DNA of 64,000 nucleotides from Thermoleophilaceae bacterium. Its GTDB lineage: Bacteria > Actinomycetota > Thermoleophilia > Solirubrobacterales > Thermoleophilaceae. The DNA is taken from the NCBI GenBank assembly GCA_036378175.1, contig DASUWY010000040.1, positions 1 to 64,000 of the forward strand. The letters are read 5' to 3'. Positions 9,522 to 17,258 of this stretch are shown here, piece after piece (within the stretch, counting starts at the first letter, position 1; every line of letters begins with the position of its first letter). The notes beneath the pieces were generated by a model. The model ran no database searches. It was given only the letters and a program-made list of their open reading frames with translations, and had not been told where the DNA came from. The translations under genes and the position numbers were made by a program.

Positions 9522-9896
9522 GTGATGGCCGCGGCCGCCTTCGTGGTGGCCAACGTCCTCCACACGCTCGACCATCTGCGGCAGGGAGTGGCGGGCCTCA
9601 GCCCGGCGATCCTGGCCGGCGGCAGCGTGCTCTCACTGCTCGCGCTGGTGGCGCTCGCGATGGCGATCAGGCTTCATCCACGCGCGCCCGCGTTCTGCGC
9701 CGTGGTCGGCGTCTCGGGCGCTGTGGGCATAGCCTCGAGCCATCTGGCTCCGCGCTGGAGCTCGCTCAGCGATCCGTATCCGGACCTGCCGGTGGACGCT
9801 CTCTCATGGGCCGTGATGCTCATCGAGATCGTCGCCGCGCTCGTGCTCGGGATAGTTGCCCTGCGGGCGCTGATGCGGCAGCCTCAGCACACCTGA
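9522..9896 (+). CDS. Hypothetical four-helix membrane protein, probable TetR target
   Basis: About 124 residues with four hydrophobic helices (MAAAAFVVANVL, ILAGGSVLSLLALVALAMAI, AFCAVVGVSGAVGIASSHL and SWAVMLIEIVAALVLGIVAL). I placed the start at GTG 9522 (or ATG 9525) because an AGGA site lies 7 nt upstream. The longer frame from ATG 9492 would begin inside the palindrome and lacks a ribosome site. A His in the first helix region (LHTLDHLRQG) is the only notable polar feature. It is divergent from the TetR gene and probably repressed by it. Family and substrate are unknown. Confidence 0.72.
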   Translation: MMAAAAFVVANVLHTLDHLRQGVAGLSPAILAGGSVLSLLALVALAMAIRLHPRAPAFCAVVGVSGAVGIASSHLAPRWSSLSDPYPDLPVDALSWAVMLIEIVAALVLGIVALRALMRQPQHT

Positions 9897-9909
9897 CATC
9901 CTTCCGGCG

Positions 9910-11019
9910 GTGCGACGCGCACTCGCCGGCTCGGTCCTCTGCCTCGCACTGGTGTGCGCCTGCAAGGCGGACGCGCGCGTGCACCTCGTGCGGGTGGGTC
10001 ACTTCTCCTCGCCGATCTACGTGAGCGCGCCCCCGGGTGACACGCACCGCGTGTTCGTGGTCGAGCGCGCGGGGCGAATCATGGTCGTGCGCAACGGGCG
10101 GAGGGTGAAGCGGCCGTTCCTCGACATTCGCGGCCGTGTGTCAGAGGGCGGGGAGCGCGGGCTCCTGTCGATGGCGTTCGCGCCGGACTACGCGAGAAGC
10201 GGCCGCTTCTATGTCTACTACACCGACAACGGCGGCGACATCCGCGTGGCGCAGTACCGCCGCTCGCGCAATCCCGACCGCGCGCTCGCCGGCTCGGCAC
10301 GCAACGTGATCCGGATCGAACACAGCCAGTTCCCCAACCACAACGGCGGCCAGCTGCAGTTCGGCCCGGATGGATTGCTCTACATCGGCGTGGGCGACGG
10401 CGGAAGCGAGGGAGACCCGAACAACACGGGACAGAACCTCGGCACCCTTCTCGGCAAGATCCTGCGCATCGCCCCGCAGCCGCGCGGCGGCTACGGGATT
10501 CCCGCGGGCAACCCGTTCGGCGGCAACGGGCAGCGCCGGGAGATCTATGCGTATGGGCTGCGCAACCCATGGCGCTTCTCGTTCGATCGCCGCACAGGCG
10601 CGCTCGCGATCGGGGACGTGGGGCAGGACCGCTTCGAGGAGATCGACTACGAGCCGCGGGGTGCGGCGCGCGGCCGGAACTTCGGCTGGAGCCACTTCGA
10701 GGGCAACAGCCGCTTCAAGGGCGGGCCCACGCCGGACTACGCGCCGCCCGTGCTCGTCCGCTCCCACTCCGCCGGGTTCTGCGCGATCGTGGGCGGCTAC
10801 GTGGTGCGCAACCGCTCCCTTGCCGGGCTCAACGGGCGCTACGTCTACGGAGACCTCTGCAACTCCCGGCTCTACTCGGTGCGGCTGCGCAGCGGACGCG
10901 CGTCGGGCAACCGCGCGCTGCCCGTGCGCGTGGGCAACCTCGTGTCATTCGGCGAGGACGCCGCCGGCCACGTGTACGCGGTATCGCTCGCCGGCCCCGT
11001 CTACCGGCTGGCCGGCTGA
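9910..11019 (+). CDS. Secreted PQQ-dependent sugar dehydrogenase-like protein
   Basis: A 369-residue six-bladed propeller protein of the glucose/sorbosone dehydrogenase (soluble GDH-like) family, which oxidises aldose sugars with pyrroloquinoline quinone. Family marks include ERAGRIMVVRNG, GERGLLSMAFAPDYARSGRFYVYYTD, NHNGGQLQFGPDGLLYIGVGDGG and the YAYGLRNPWRFSFD block. An N-terminal hydrophobic segment ending LVCAC could be a signal peptide or lipobox. No pqq biosynthesis genes are in view, so cofactor use is inferred from the family. The start is GTG. It is convergent with the GH2 gene (19-bp overlap), and both products are exported and sugar-related. Confidence 0.9.
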   Translation: MRRALAGSVLCLALVCACKADARVHLVRVGHFSSPIYVSAPPGDTHRVFVVERAGRIMVVRNGRRVKRPFLDIRGRVSEGGERGLLSMAFAPDYARSGRFYVYYTDNGGDIRVAQYRRSRNPDRALAGSARNVIRIEHSQFPNHNGGQLQFGPDGLLYIGVGDGGSEGDPNNTGQNLGTLLGKILRIAPQPRGGYGIPAGNPFGGNGQRREIYAYGLRNPWRFSFDRRTGALAIGDVGQDRFEEIDYEPRGAARGRNFGWSHFEGNSRFKGGPTPDYAPPVLVRSHSAGFCAIVGGYVVRNRSLAGLNGRYVYGDLCNSRLYSVRLRSGRASGNRALPVRVGNLVSFGEDAAGHVYAVSLAGPVYRLAG

Positions 11020-12983
11020 GACATGTGCAGCCGCGCGTTCGCGGCCTTGATGCGGGCCGCGCCAGCCAGCTGGATGTTGTGGTAGATCCGCGCGACCACG
11101 GCGAAGGCCGGCTTGGGGTTGCCGTTCTGGTCCGCGAGGCCCTTCTGGTTGTACGGCGGCTGCGGCGTGGGGTTGCCGCCGTCCCAGCCTGGCCGCACCT
11201 TGAAGTCGCGCAGGATCCACGCGATCGCGCCGTTGATGAACGGGTGCTGGTCGAACACCTGGTTCTGGAATGACATCCAGTCGGTCTGGAACTCGTACGT
11301 GCCCTTCTCGTCCACGGGCCCGGCGTGGTTCGACTCGGCGCCGTACTCGGTGACGAACAGCGCCATGCGCGGATAGAACTGGTGCATCTGGTCGAAGTAC
11401 GCGCCGGTGGCTCCCCGGTCCACCAGCTGCCCGCCGGGCCCCGGATACCAGCCGAAGTAGTCGTTCAGCCCGAGCGCGGTGAAGTAGCGCTCGAAGATGA
11501 TCTGCTTCGGGATCGAGGGATAGCCGGCGATGTCGGTGGCGATCAGGCGCGTGTCGTCCATCGACTTGATGAGCGAGTGCGCGCGCTTGATGTACGCCTC
11601 CTGTCCGGAGTCGGGCCGCGAGGGCAGCTCGTTCCCAATCGCCCAGGTGAGCACCGACGGGTGGTTCTGGTCCCGGTCGATCATGTCGCGGATGTCGGTG
11701 AGTGCCTTGGCCTGCACCGAGTGCAGCTTGAGCTGAGCCTCACCGAGCCGGTAGACCGGCACCTCGTCCCACACGAACACGCCGGCGCGGTCCGCCATCT
11801 CGAGCATCGCCGGCGGGAGCGGGTAGTGCACGCGCGTGATCGTGCCGCCGAGCTGGAGAAGCTGTTGGAACATCGACTTCTCATCGGCCGGCGTGAGGGC
11901 GCCGCCGTGGCCATCGCCCACGGACTCCTCGTGCATGCTGGCGCCGCGCAATGTGGTGGGGACGCCGTTGATCAGTAGGCGACCGCCGCGGACCTTGATC
12001 GAGCGCACGCCGATGTGCGTGGCCCAGCTGCCGACGGTGCGGCCGCGGATCGCGTCCGACGCCCGCACCGTGTAGAGCTGAGGATCGCCAGGCTCCCACA
12101 GGCGGGGGTTGTCGATTCGCACCTTCGCCGAGACCGTCCGGCTGTGATGGCCGGCGACGGTGACGGGCTTGAAGTGCGCTGCCAGGCCACCCACTGAGGC
12201 GTGGAAGCTCACCGGCTGGCGCTTGCCGCCGACGTTGTGCAGCGTGGCCTTGAAGAGAATGGTGGCCGGACAGTTGCGGCAGGGGAGGCGCGGCTGCGCG
12301 AGGAAGTTGCTGATGTCCACGCGGTCGATCTTCCGCAGGTAGACCTCACGCAGGATGCCGCTGTAGTTCCACCAGCCGCCGCCGGGCGTGCCGTTGTCCT
12401 GGTCGATCAGCGGCGGCAGGTCGGTCTCGCTGCGGCGGCTGTCCACGCGGACCACCAGATGGTTCACGCCGCCGCGGCGGATCCTGTTCGCGGGCACCTC
12501 GAACGGCAGGTACGCGCCCTCATGCGTGCCGATCTGGTGGCCGTTCAGGTACACGCGCGCGCGATAGTTGACGGACTCGAAGCGGATCACCCAGCTCACC
12601 GTGCGGCCCGCCTTGGGCACGCGGAAATCCGTCCTGTACCAGCCCACGCCGCCACGCTGGCTCGCGTCTGAGATGTCGTTCGCGTTCCAGGCGTTCGGCA
12701 CCGTGACCGGCGTCCAGCCTGTAAGCGAGCTCTGCCGCTCGAAGCCCTGTGCCAGTCCCTGGTCGAGCGGGTCGGCGCGGAAGTACCAGCTGCCGTCCAT
12801 CAGGTAACGACCGGTGTGGCCGTCGTGGTACAGCACCTTCGGCTTCGGCGTGTAGACCGCGGCACCGGCCACGCCCGGAAGGGCGAGCGCGAGCAGCGCA
12901 ACGGCAAATAGCGTGCGGAGGGGGGACAAGGGCGGATGTAGCAACACGGCAGAACGCCCCAGGTTGTGCAGTCGCCTCCCCAT
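11001..12983 (-). CDS. Secreted glycoside hydrolase family 2 protein (beta-galactosidase/glucuronidase type)
   Basis: 660 residues. A signal peptide (hydrophobic LFAVALLALALPGVAGA, residues ~25-42) is followed by the GH2 sugar-binding jelly roll (WYRTDFRVP, YLNGHQIGTHEGAYLPFEV), an Ig-like domain and the TIM barrel. In the barrel the acid/base Glu is in WAIGNELPS and the nucleophile Glu in LFVTEYGAES. The GH2 signature NGVPTTLRGASMHEE is present. It hydrolyses non-reducing beta-linked hexosides outside the cell; galactoside versus glucuronide cannot be decided. It is shorter than LacZ and close in length to beta-glucuronidases. It overlaps the convergent sugar dehydrogenase gene. Confidence 0.92.
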   Translation of the reverse strand: MGRRLHNLGRSAVLLHPPLSPLRTLFAVALLALALPGVAGAAVYTPKPKVLYHDGHTGRYLMDGSWYFRADPLDQGLAQGFERQSSLTGWTPVTVPNAWNANDISDASQRGGVGWYRTDFRVPKAGRTVSWVIRFESVNYRARVYLNGHQIGTHEGAYLPFEVPANRIRRGGVNHLVVRVDSRRSETDLPPLIDQDNGTPGGGWWNYSGILREVYLRKIDRVDISNFLAQPRLPCRNCPATILFKATLHNVGGKRQPVSFHASVGGLAAHFKPVTVAGHHSRTVSAKVRIDNPRLWEPGDPQLYTVRASDAIRGRTVGSWATHIGVRSIKVRGGRLLINGVPTTLRGASMHEESVGDGHGGALTPADEKSMFQQLLQLGGTITRVHYPLPPAMLEMADRAGVFVWDEVPVYRLGEAQLKLHSVQAKALTDIRDMIDRDQNHPSVLTWAIGNELPSRPDSGQEAYIKRAHSLIKSMDDTRLIATDIAGYPSIPKQIIFERYFTALGLNDYFGWYPGPGGQLVDRGATGAYFDQMHQFYPRMALFVTEYGAESNHAGPVDEKGTYEFQTDWMSFQNQVFDQHPFINGAIAWILRDFKVRPGWDGGNPTPQPPYNQKGLADQNGNPKPAFAVVARIYHNIQLAGAARIKAANARLHMSQPASR

Positions 12984-13004
12984 CGAAGAACTGGCCAGGC
13001 TAGC

Positions 13005-13068
13005 GAGGTCGGAGGTCGGAGGTCGGAGGTCGGAGGTCGCGCCCTATGCCCTATGCCCTATGCCCTCA
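13005..13068. repeat. Compound heptamer array B (GAGGTCG x5 facing TAGGGCA x3)
   Basis: Five exact tandem copies of GAGGTCG (13005-13039) abut three exact copies of GCCCTAT (13041-13061, TAGGGCA-type on the minus strand) and a degenerate fourth. The two blocks are in opposite orientation. The second block runs into the epimerase gene and supplies both its last residues and its stop codon TAG (13046-13044). It lies between the epimerase end and the GH2 start. Both unit types fit the consensus KAGGKCR. Confidence 0.9.
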
Positions 13069-14075
13069 TCCGACCGATGCGCCGCCACGAGCGCCTTCAG
13101 CGTTGCCTTGCCGGTGTGCTTCGGCTTCCAGCCGAGCTCCTTGCGGGCTCGGTCGGTCTTCATCAGCACTTCCTTGCGGACCGAGTGGATCCAGGCGAGC
13201 TGGGCCGGCGCTCCGGGGATGCGGGTGATCACCTCGGCCGTGGCTTCCACGGCCAGTTCGGGGATCGGGATCGAGTACCAGCCGAGGGCGTCCGCCAGAT
13301 CGCTCGTCCTCAGCGTGCCGCCGCCCGCGAGGTTGTACGGCCCGGGCGTGCCCCTTCCGACCACTCCTGCGACGAAGGCGGATGCCACGTCGTCCTCGTG
13401 CACGAGCTGAAAGCGGGTACCCGGGTCGGGGATGACCGGCCGCAGCATCGGCATGAAGCCGAGGAGCCGCACCACAGCGTCCGGCATGGCCTCGGAGAGG
13501 CGGACGTAGGGAAGCTCGTCCAGCAGCGTCTGGGCGCGCGGCCCGGCCACGATGCACGGCCGGAAGACGTAGGCGCTCGTGTTCGTGCGCCGGAGCAGCA
13601 CCTGGGCGAGCACGCTCTCCACCTCGGCCTTCTGCGCGGAGTAGTGGTGCTCGGGCGTGCCCCGCGGCTCGATCTCCTCCGTGAGCCAGTCGGGGTTGTC
13701 CTGGTGGAAGCCGTAGGCCGCCACGCTCGAGGCGTAACAGACGCGTTCCGCCCCGGCCTTTGCCGCCTCCTCGAACACGGTCTTCGATCCCTCCACGTTG
13801 ATCGAGTGGGTGGCGTCGCTCGCGGAGAGAATCGCGAAAGCGAGGTGCACGACCACGTCCGCGCCCTTCACAGCGTCGCGCACGCTCCCGCGGTCCTGCA
13901 CGTCGCCCTGCCGGTACTCGGTCTTCTTCCAGCCGACCACATCTGGGTCGAATGGCCGCCGAGCCATGCCGATGATGCGCTTCACCTGCCGTGAGCGCTC
14001 GAGCGCGGAAACGAGCGCCACTCCGAGATCGCCCGTGGGTCCGGTCACCGCGACCGTGAGGCCGTCAGTCGGCAT
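13044..14075 (-). CDS. NAD-dependent epimerase/dehydratase (extended SDR)
   Basis: A 343-residue Rossmann-fold enzyme with the N-terminal nucleotide motif TGPTGDLG, a conserved Asp in QGDVQDRGSV and the catalytic YSAQK (Tyr-x3-Lys) pair. It most resembles the extended SDR epimerases/dehydratases acting on nucleotide sugars or related substrates; the exact substrate cannot be read. The start ATG at 14075 overlaps the end of the Nudix gene by 11 bp, so the pair is co-transcribed. The last ~7 residues (EGIGHRA) are encoded by the heptamer array, implying that the array's arrival or expansion set the present C-terminus. Confidence 0.88.
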   Translation of the reverse strand: MPTDGLTVAVTGPTGDLGVALVSALERSRQVKRIIGMARRPFDPDVVGWKKTEYRQGDVQDRGSVRDAVKGADVVVHLAFAILSASDATHSINVEGSKTVFEEAAKAGAERVCYASSVAAYGFHQDNPDWLTEEIEPRGTPEHHYSAQKAEVESVLAQVLLRRTNTSAYVFRPCIVAGPRAQTLLDELPYVRLSEAMPDAVVRLLGFMPMLRPVIPDPGTRFQLVHEDDVASAFVAGVVGRGTPGPYNLAGGGTLRTSDLADALGWYSIPIPELAVEATAEVITRIPGAPAQLAWIHSVRKEVLMKTDRARKELGWKPKHTGKATLKALVAAHRSDEGIGHRA

Positions 14076-14703
14076 AGCCGGGCTCCCCGGGAAGAACGAT
14101 CTCGGCCGCTTCCTTGTGCATCAGGATCTTCGGCATCACGGGCTCCACCTTGCGGCTGCGCGCCGTGTCGAGCGCCTGCTCGACGGAATGGAACTCCGCG
14201 AGCTGCTCGAGGTGCTTGATCGTGGGGAACACGAGGCTGAGCTCGCCGGCGCGATACGCGGCGAGAGCGTCCCCGGGCCGCATCCAGCGCAGGTCCACGC
14301 ACTCCTCGCCGTCGCAGCTCGGGTCGGCGCCGGCGGGCGCCTCCGCGACGAAGAAGTACGTGTCGAAGCGGATCTTCGCCTCCTCCGGTGTGATCCAGCG
14401 CGAGAAGGGGACGAAGCCGCTCGCGTCCGGAAGCGACAGGCCGGCCTCCTCCTCGAGCTCCCGGCGGCCCGTCTCCGCGGGGTCGCCGTCCTCCTCGTGA
14501 ACTGCGCCGCCAGGGAAGACCCACGCGCCGCCCATGAAGCGCTGCGCGGGATTGCGCTGGACGAGCAGCACCTCTGGGCCGGCCGAGCCTTCGCGCAGCA
14601 CGATCACGGACGCCGCCTCGCGCGCCTTCGTCACCTCGCCGGTGTTCAGCTCCTCCCCGTGATGCGGGGCGCGCTCGATCCGGCGGTCGTCCCCCTCTGC
14701 CAT
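14065..14703 (-). CDS. Nudix hydrolase
   Basis: About 212 residues. The Nudix box is visible as [20 protein letters not shown] followed by EEAGL, slightly expanded in its first half. It coordinates Mg2+ to hydrolyse nucleoside-diphosphate-linked substrates. A C-terminal helical region follows. I placed the start at ATG 14703: the frame can be extended to 14787, but that would run through the divergent rubredoxin gene and its residues look non-coding. It overlaps the downstream epimerase by 11 bp. Substrate unknown; possibilities include ADP-sugars, CoA derivatives and NADH. Confidence 0.87.
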   Translation of the reverse strand: MAEGDDRRIERAPHHGEELNTGEVTKAREAASVIVLREGSAGPEVLLVQRNPAQRFMGGAWVFPGGAVHEEDGDPAETGRRELEEEAGLSLPDASGFVPFSRWITPEEAKIRFDTYFFVAEAPAGADPSCDGEECVDLRWMRPGDALAAYRAGELSLVFPTIKHLEQLAEFHSVEQALDTARSRKVEPVMPKILMHKEAAEIVLPGEPGYAD

Positions 14704-14737
14704 CGGCGGCAGCCTACTCTCGCTAACCTGCGGGGGC

Positions 14738-14917
14738 GTGGAGGCAGCCACACAGCAACTCTGGATCTGCGAGTCGTGCGGATTCATCTACGACCCCGCG
14801 GAGGGCGACCCGGACGGCGGCGTGCCACCCGGAACGCCGTTCGAGGACATCCCGAGCGACTGGTTCTGCCCGGTCTGCGGCGCGCGCAAGAAGGACTTCA
14901 GCCCGTACGAGGGGTAG
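14738..14917 (+). CDS. Rubredoxin
   Basis: A 59-residue frame starting GTG at 14738. It contains the two iron-binding knuckles [12 protein letters not shown] (Cys11, Cys14) and [11 protein letters not shown] (Cys44, Cys47), with the family's [16 protein letters not shown] core between them. It is a one-iron electron carrier, typically serving alkane or fatty-acid hydroxylases, superoxide reductases or diiron enzymes. It is divergent from the Nudix gene across 34 bp and its end overlaps the convergent SnoaL-like gene by 20 bp. No obvious redox partner is adjacent; whether it could serve the P450 at 0.9 kb is unsupported. Identification is very secure. Confidence 0.97.
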   Translation: MEAATQQLWICESCGFIYDPAEGDPDGGVPPGTPFEDIPSDWFCPVCGARKKDFSPYEG

Positions 14918-15296
14918 CCGCCGCCAGCGCCCTGCGCCGGCTCGGATAGACCTCCATCCGTGCCAGCAGGCCGTCCCGGAATGTCAGGATGTGCCAGACG
15001 TCCGCGTCCAGCTCGATCCCGCTGCGCGTGCCGCGCCCGACGAAGCGGCAGCGCACCAGCAGCCTGCCGTCCTCGAGCTCGGTGTAGTCCTCCGGCTCGA
15101 ACCGCAGCTCCTCAAATCCTTCCCTCAGCTCCTCGGCTGAGCGCCGCAGGCCGGCGTGGCCCGTGAAGGTGCCCGCGGTTCCCACCAGGCTCGAGGTCTG
15201 GACGATGCGCAGCTCCGGATGGAAGAGGGCGTAGTCGACGTCGCCGTCGTTGAACGTCTGGTATGCGCGCCGCGCGAGCTCGATCCGCTCGTCCAT
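14898..15296 (-). CDS. SnoaL/NTF2-like protein
   Basis: About 132 residues with the NTF2-like cone fold pattern: an N-terminal helix ([17 protein letters not shown]), an alternating beta region ([19 protein letters not shown]) and a final [19 protein letters not shown] strand pair. Members are small polyketide cyclases, isomerases or ligand carriers, and the sequence alone does not say which. I used ATG 15296, preceded by GGAG about 12 nt upstream; a GTG at 15338 in the same frame would overlap bioA by 20 bp. It is tail-to-tail with rubredoxin and follows bioA on the same strand. Confidence 0.8.
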   Translation of the reverse strand: MDERIELARRAYQTFNDGDVDYALFHPELRIVQTSSLVGTAGTFTGHAGLRRSAEELREGFEELRFEPEDYTELEDGRLLVRCRFVGRGTRSGIELDADVWHILTFRDGLLARMEVYPSRRRALAAATPRTG

Positions 15297-15318
15297 CACG
15301 GCGAGTATCTCCGCTGAG

Positions 15319-16611
15319 CTAAGCGGCTGCCAAGTCACGCTCTTCGGTGGCCGCGACGATCGCCTCCCACACGATGACCACGAGTCGCTCGAGGTCGGCC
15401 TCTGCGATCGCGAGCGGGGGCATCAGCACCACCACGTCGCCGAGCGGGCGCACGATCGCGCCGCGGCGGCGAGCCTCCAGCGTGACGTGGTGCCCCATCT
15501 GGGCGTCCAGCGGATAGCCCTCGAGCTCGATCCCGACCATGAAGCCGCGCTGCCGGACCTCCGCCACCATCGGCAGCTCCGCCACCGGCTCGAGGAGCCG
15601 TTCGAGCAGCTCTATCTTCGGCTGAAGGCGCTCCAGCGTGCGCTCCTGCTTGAACACGTCGAGCGTGGCGAGCGCCGCCGCGCAGGCGAGCGGGTTGCCG
15701 GTGTAGGTGTGGCCGTGGAAGAAGGTGCGGAAGTCCTCGTGCTCGCCGAGGAAGCCCTCGTAGATCCGCTCCGTGGCGAGCGTGGCGGCGAGCGGGAGGT
15801 AGCCGCCCGTGATCCCCTTCGCCACGCACATGAGGTCGGGAGCGACGTTCTCGTGCTCGCAGGCGAACATCCTGCCCGTGCGCCCGAAGCCCACAGCAAC
15901 CTCGTCGCAGATGAGCAGCACGCCGTGCCGGTCGCAGAGCTCGCGCACCTCGCGCAGGTAGCCCTCCGGGTGCATGATCATCCCCGCGGCACCCTGCACG
16001 AGCGGCTCCATGATCACGGCCGCGATCTCGCCCGGATGCTCGTCGAGGATCAGCTCCATGTGCGACGGGTCGCCCGGCTCGGCCTTGTAGGTGTCGAACA
16101 GCAGCGGCCGGTACATGGAGTGGAACAGGTCGATCCCGCCGACTGACACCGAGCCGATCGTGTCTCCGTGGTAGGAGTCGCGCAGTGAGATGAAGCGCGT
16201 CTTGCGCCTGTGCTCGCCGCCCTGCTGCTGCCAGTACTGGAATGCCATCTTGAGCGCGATCTCCGTGGCGGTGGAGCCGCTGTCCGAGTAGAAGACGCGG
16301 GTGAGGCCCCGTGGCGCGATCTCCACGAGGCGCCGCGCGAGCTGGATCGCGGGCGGGTGCGAGAGACCGAGCATGGTGCTGTGCGCGACCGTCTCGAGCT
16401 GGGCCTTCACCGCCTCGTCGATGTGCGGGTGGCGGTGGCCGTGGACGTTGCACCAGAGCGAGGAGACGCCGTCGATGTAGCGGCGACCCTCCGTGTCGAT
16501 CAGATCGGTGCCCTCGGCGCGCTGCACGATCAGCGGCTCCTCACGCTCCCAGCCCCGCTGCTGGGTGAAGGGGTGCCAGAGGTAGCGGCGATCGTCGGCG
16601 GCGAGACTCAC
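15319..16611 (-). CDS. bioA: Adenosylmethionine-8-amino-7-oxononanoate aminotransferase
   Basis: A 430-residue class III PLP aminotransferase that uses SAM as amino donor to make 7,8-diaminopelargonate in biotin synthesis. BioA-specific marks are LWHPFTQQRGW at the N-terminus, GVSSLWCNVHGH, RDSYHGDTIGS, LLICDEVAVGFGRTG and VAKGITGGYLPLAA with the PLP lysine. The start is set at GTG 16611, giving the normal family length; the frame continues upstream into unrelated-looking sequence. It is detached from the bioB-bioF-bioD cluster by about 10.5 kb but completes the same pathway from 8-amino-7-oxononanoate. Confidence 0.95.
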   Translation of the reverse strand: MSLAADDRRYLWHPFTQQRGWEREEPLIVQRAEGTDLIDTEGRRYIDGVSSLWCNVHGHRHPHIDEAVKAQLETVAHSTMLGLSHPPAIQLARRLVEIAPRGLTRVFYSDSGSTATEIALKMAFQYWQQQGGEHRRKTRFISLRDSYHGDTIGSVSVGGIDLFHSMYRPLLFDTYKAEPGDPSHMELILDEHPGEIAAVIMEPLVQGAAGMIMHPEGYLREVRELCDRHGVLLICDEVAVGFGRTGRMFACEHENVAPDLMCVAKGITGGYLPLAATLATERIYEGFLGEHEDFRTFFHGHTYTGNPLACAAALATLDVFKQERTLERLQPKIELLERLLEPVAELPMVAEVRQRGFMVGIELEGYPLDAQMGHHVTLEARRRGAIVRPLGDVVVLMPPLAIAEADLERLVVIVWEAIVAATEERDLAAA

Positions 16612-16652
16612 TGCCGGCGGAAGGTAACTCGCGGGGTGGTCGGAAAGCCGGG

Positions 16653-17198
16653 TTAGCGGACGGCCTCTGCCGCCGCGTGGAGATCGGGCAGAGCGCCGGC
16701 GTGCGGCGGGATGTGGCGCCACACGATCTTGCCGCTCGCGTCCACGCCGAAGGTGCCCGCCTGCTGCCAGCGGGTGCCGGCCGGATGGCGGTTGCGGATG
16801 CCCTCGCGCGCGAGCCGCGCCACCGCTGTGAGCGATCGGCGGCCGGCGAAGTGGCGGAGGCTGCTGCGGCCGAGTCCCCACGCGCCGTAGGCCGACCGCT
16901 CCTCGTCGATCACGAGGCGCACGCGGTGGCTGGCGCCGATGGCTGCGCACCAGCGGTCAGTGGCCTCGAGCGGCGCATGGCTGACCGCGATCCAGTCGAT
17001 GTCGTCGTTCTGGCGCGCGTGGTCCGAGAGCGCGCGCATCGTCGCTTCGGCAAAAGGGCAGCCGACGTGCCGCAGGAAGGCCACCACAGCCGGTCCGCGC
17101 ACCTCACCCAGCGGGGCGGCCACGGGCGCAGGCGCGCCGAGCTCGGGAAGCGCGGCCACGGGTACTCGGTGAGGTGGGAGAAAGGTGCGAGGATCCAT
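16653..17198 (-). CDS. AhpC/TSA-type thioredoxin-fold protein
   Basis: About 181 residues with a thioredoxin-like fold. AVVAFLRHVGCPFAEATM carries a CPF active-site cysteine in the position of a peroxiredoxin or SelL-type redox centre; a second Cys occurs in DRWCAAIG. It continues with YGAWGLGRSSLRHF and AGTFGVDASGKIVWRHIPPHAG, as in AhpC/TSA relatives. The start ATG 17198 was chosen because upstream in-frame sequence is antisense to the divergent acyl-CoA ligase. It may reduce peroxides or disulfides; only one Cys lies in the motif, so it is not a CxxC thioredoxin. The divergent promoter region is 60 bp. Confidence 0.8.
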   Translation of the reverse strand: MDPRTFLPPHRVPVAALPELGAPAPVAAPLGEVRGPAVVAFLRHVGCPFAEATMRALSDHARQNDDIDWIAVSHAPLEATDRWCAAIGASHRVRLVIDEERSAYGAWGLGRSSLRHFAGRRSLTAVARLAREGIRNRHPAGTRWQQAGTFGVDASGKIVWRHIPPHAGALPDLHAAAEAVR

Positions 17199-17229
17199 CC
17201 AGCGCGAAGTCCAACCGGGGCACGGACAA

Positions 17230-17254
17230 CCTCCCGCTCCGGACGGAGAGGAGG
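17230..17254 (+). promoter_or_regulatory. Hairpin that could cover the ligase ribosome-binding site
   Basis: CCTC (17230-17233) and CTCC (17237-17240) can pair with GGAG (17245-17248) and GAGG (17251-17254) around a GGAC loop. The paired GAGGAGG region is the Shine-Dalgarno sequence just upstream of the ATG at 17259. This could limit translation of the ligase; it is short and the effect is inferred. Confidence 0.4.
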
Positions 17255-17258
17255 AGCG

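Noticed and set aside
13005-13068. CRISPR-like array
   Set aside because: Units are contiguous 7-mers with no spacers.
14704-14787. Extra N-terminus of the Nudix protein
   Set aside because: Would overlap the rubredoxin gene on the other strand; residues do not look like a Nudix N-terminus.
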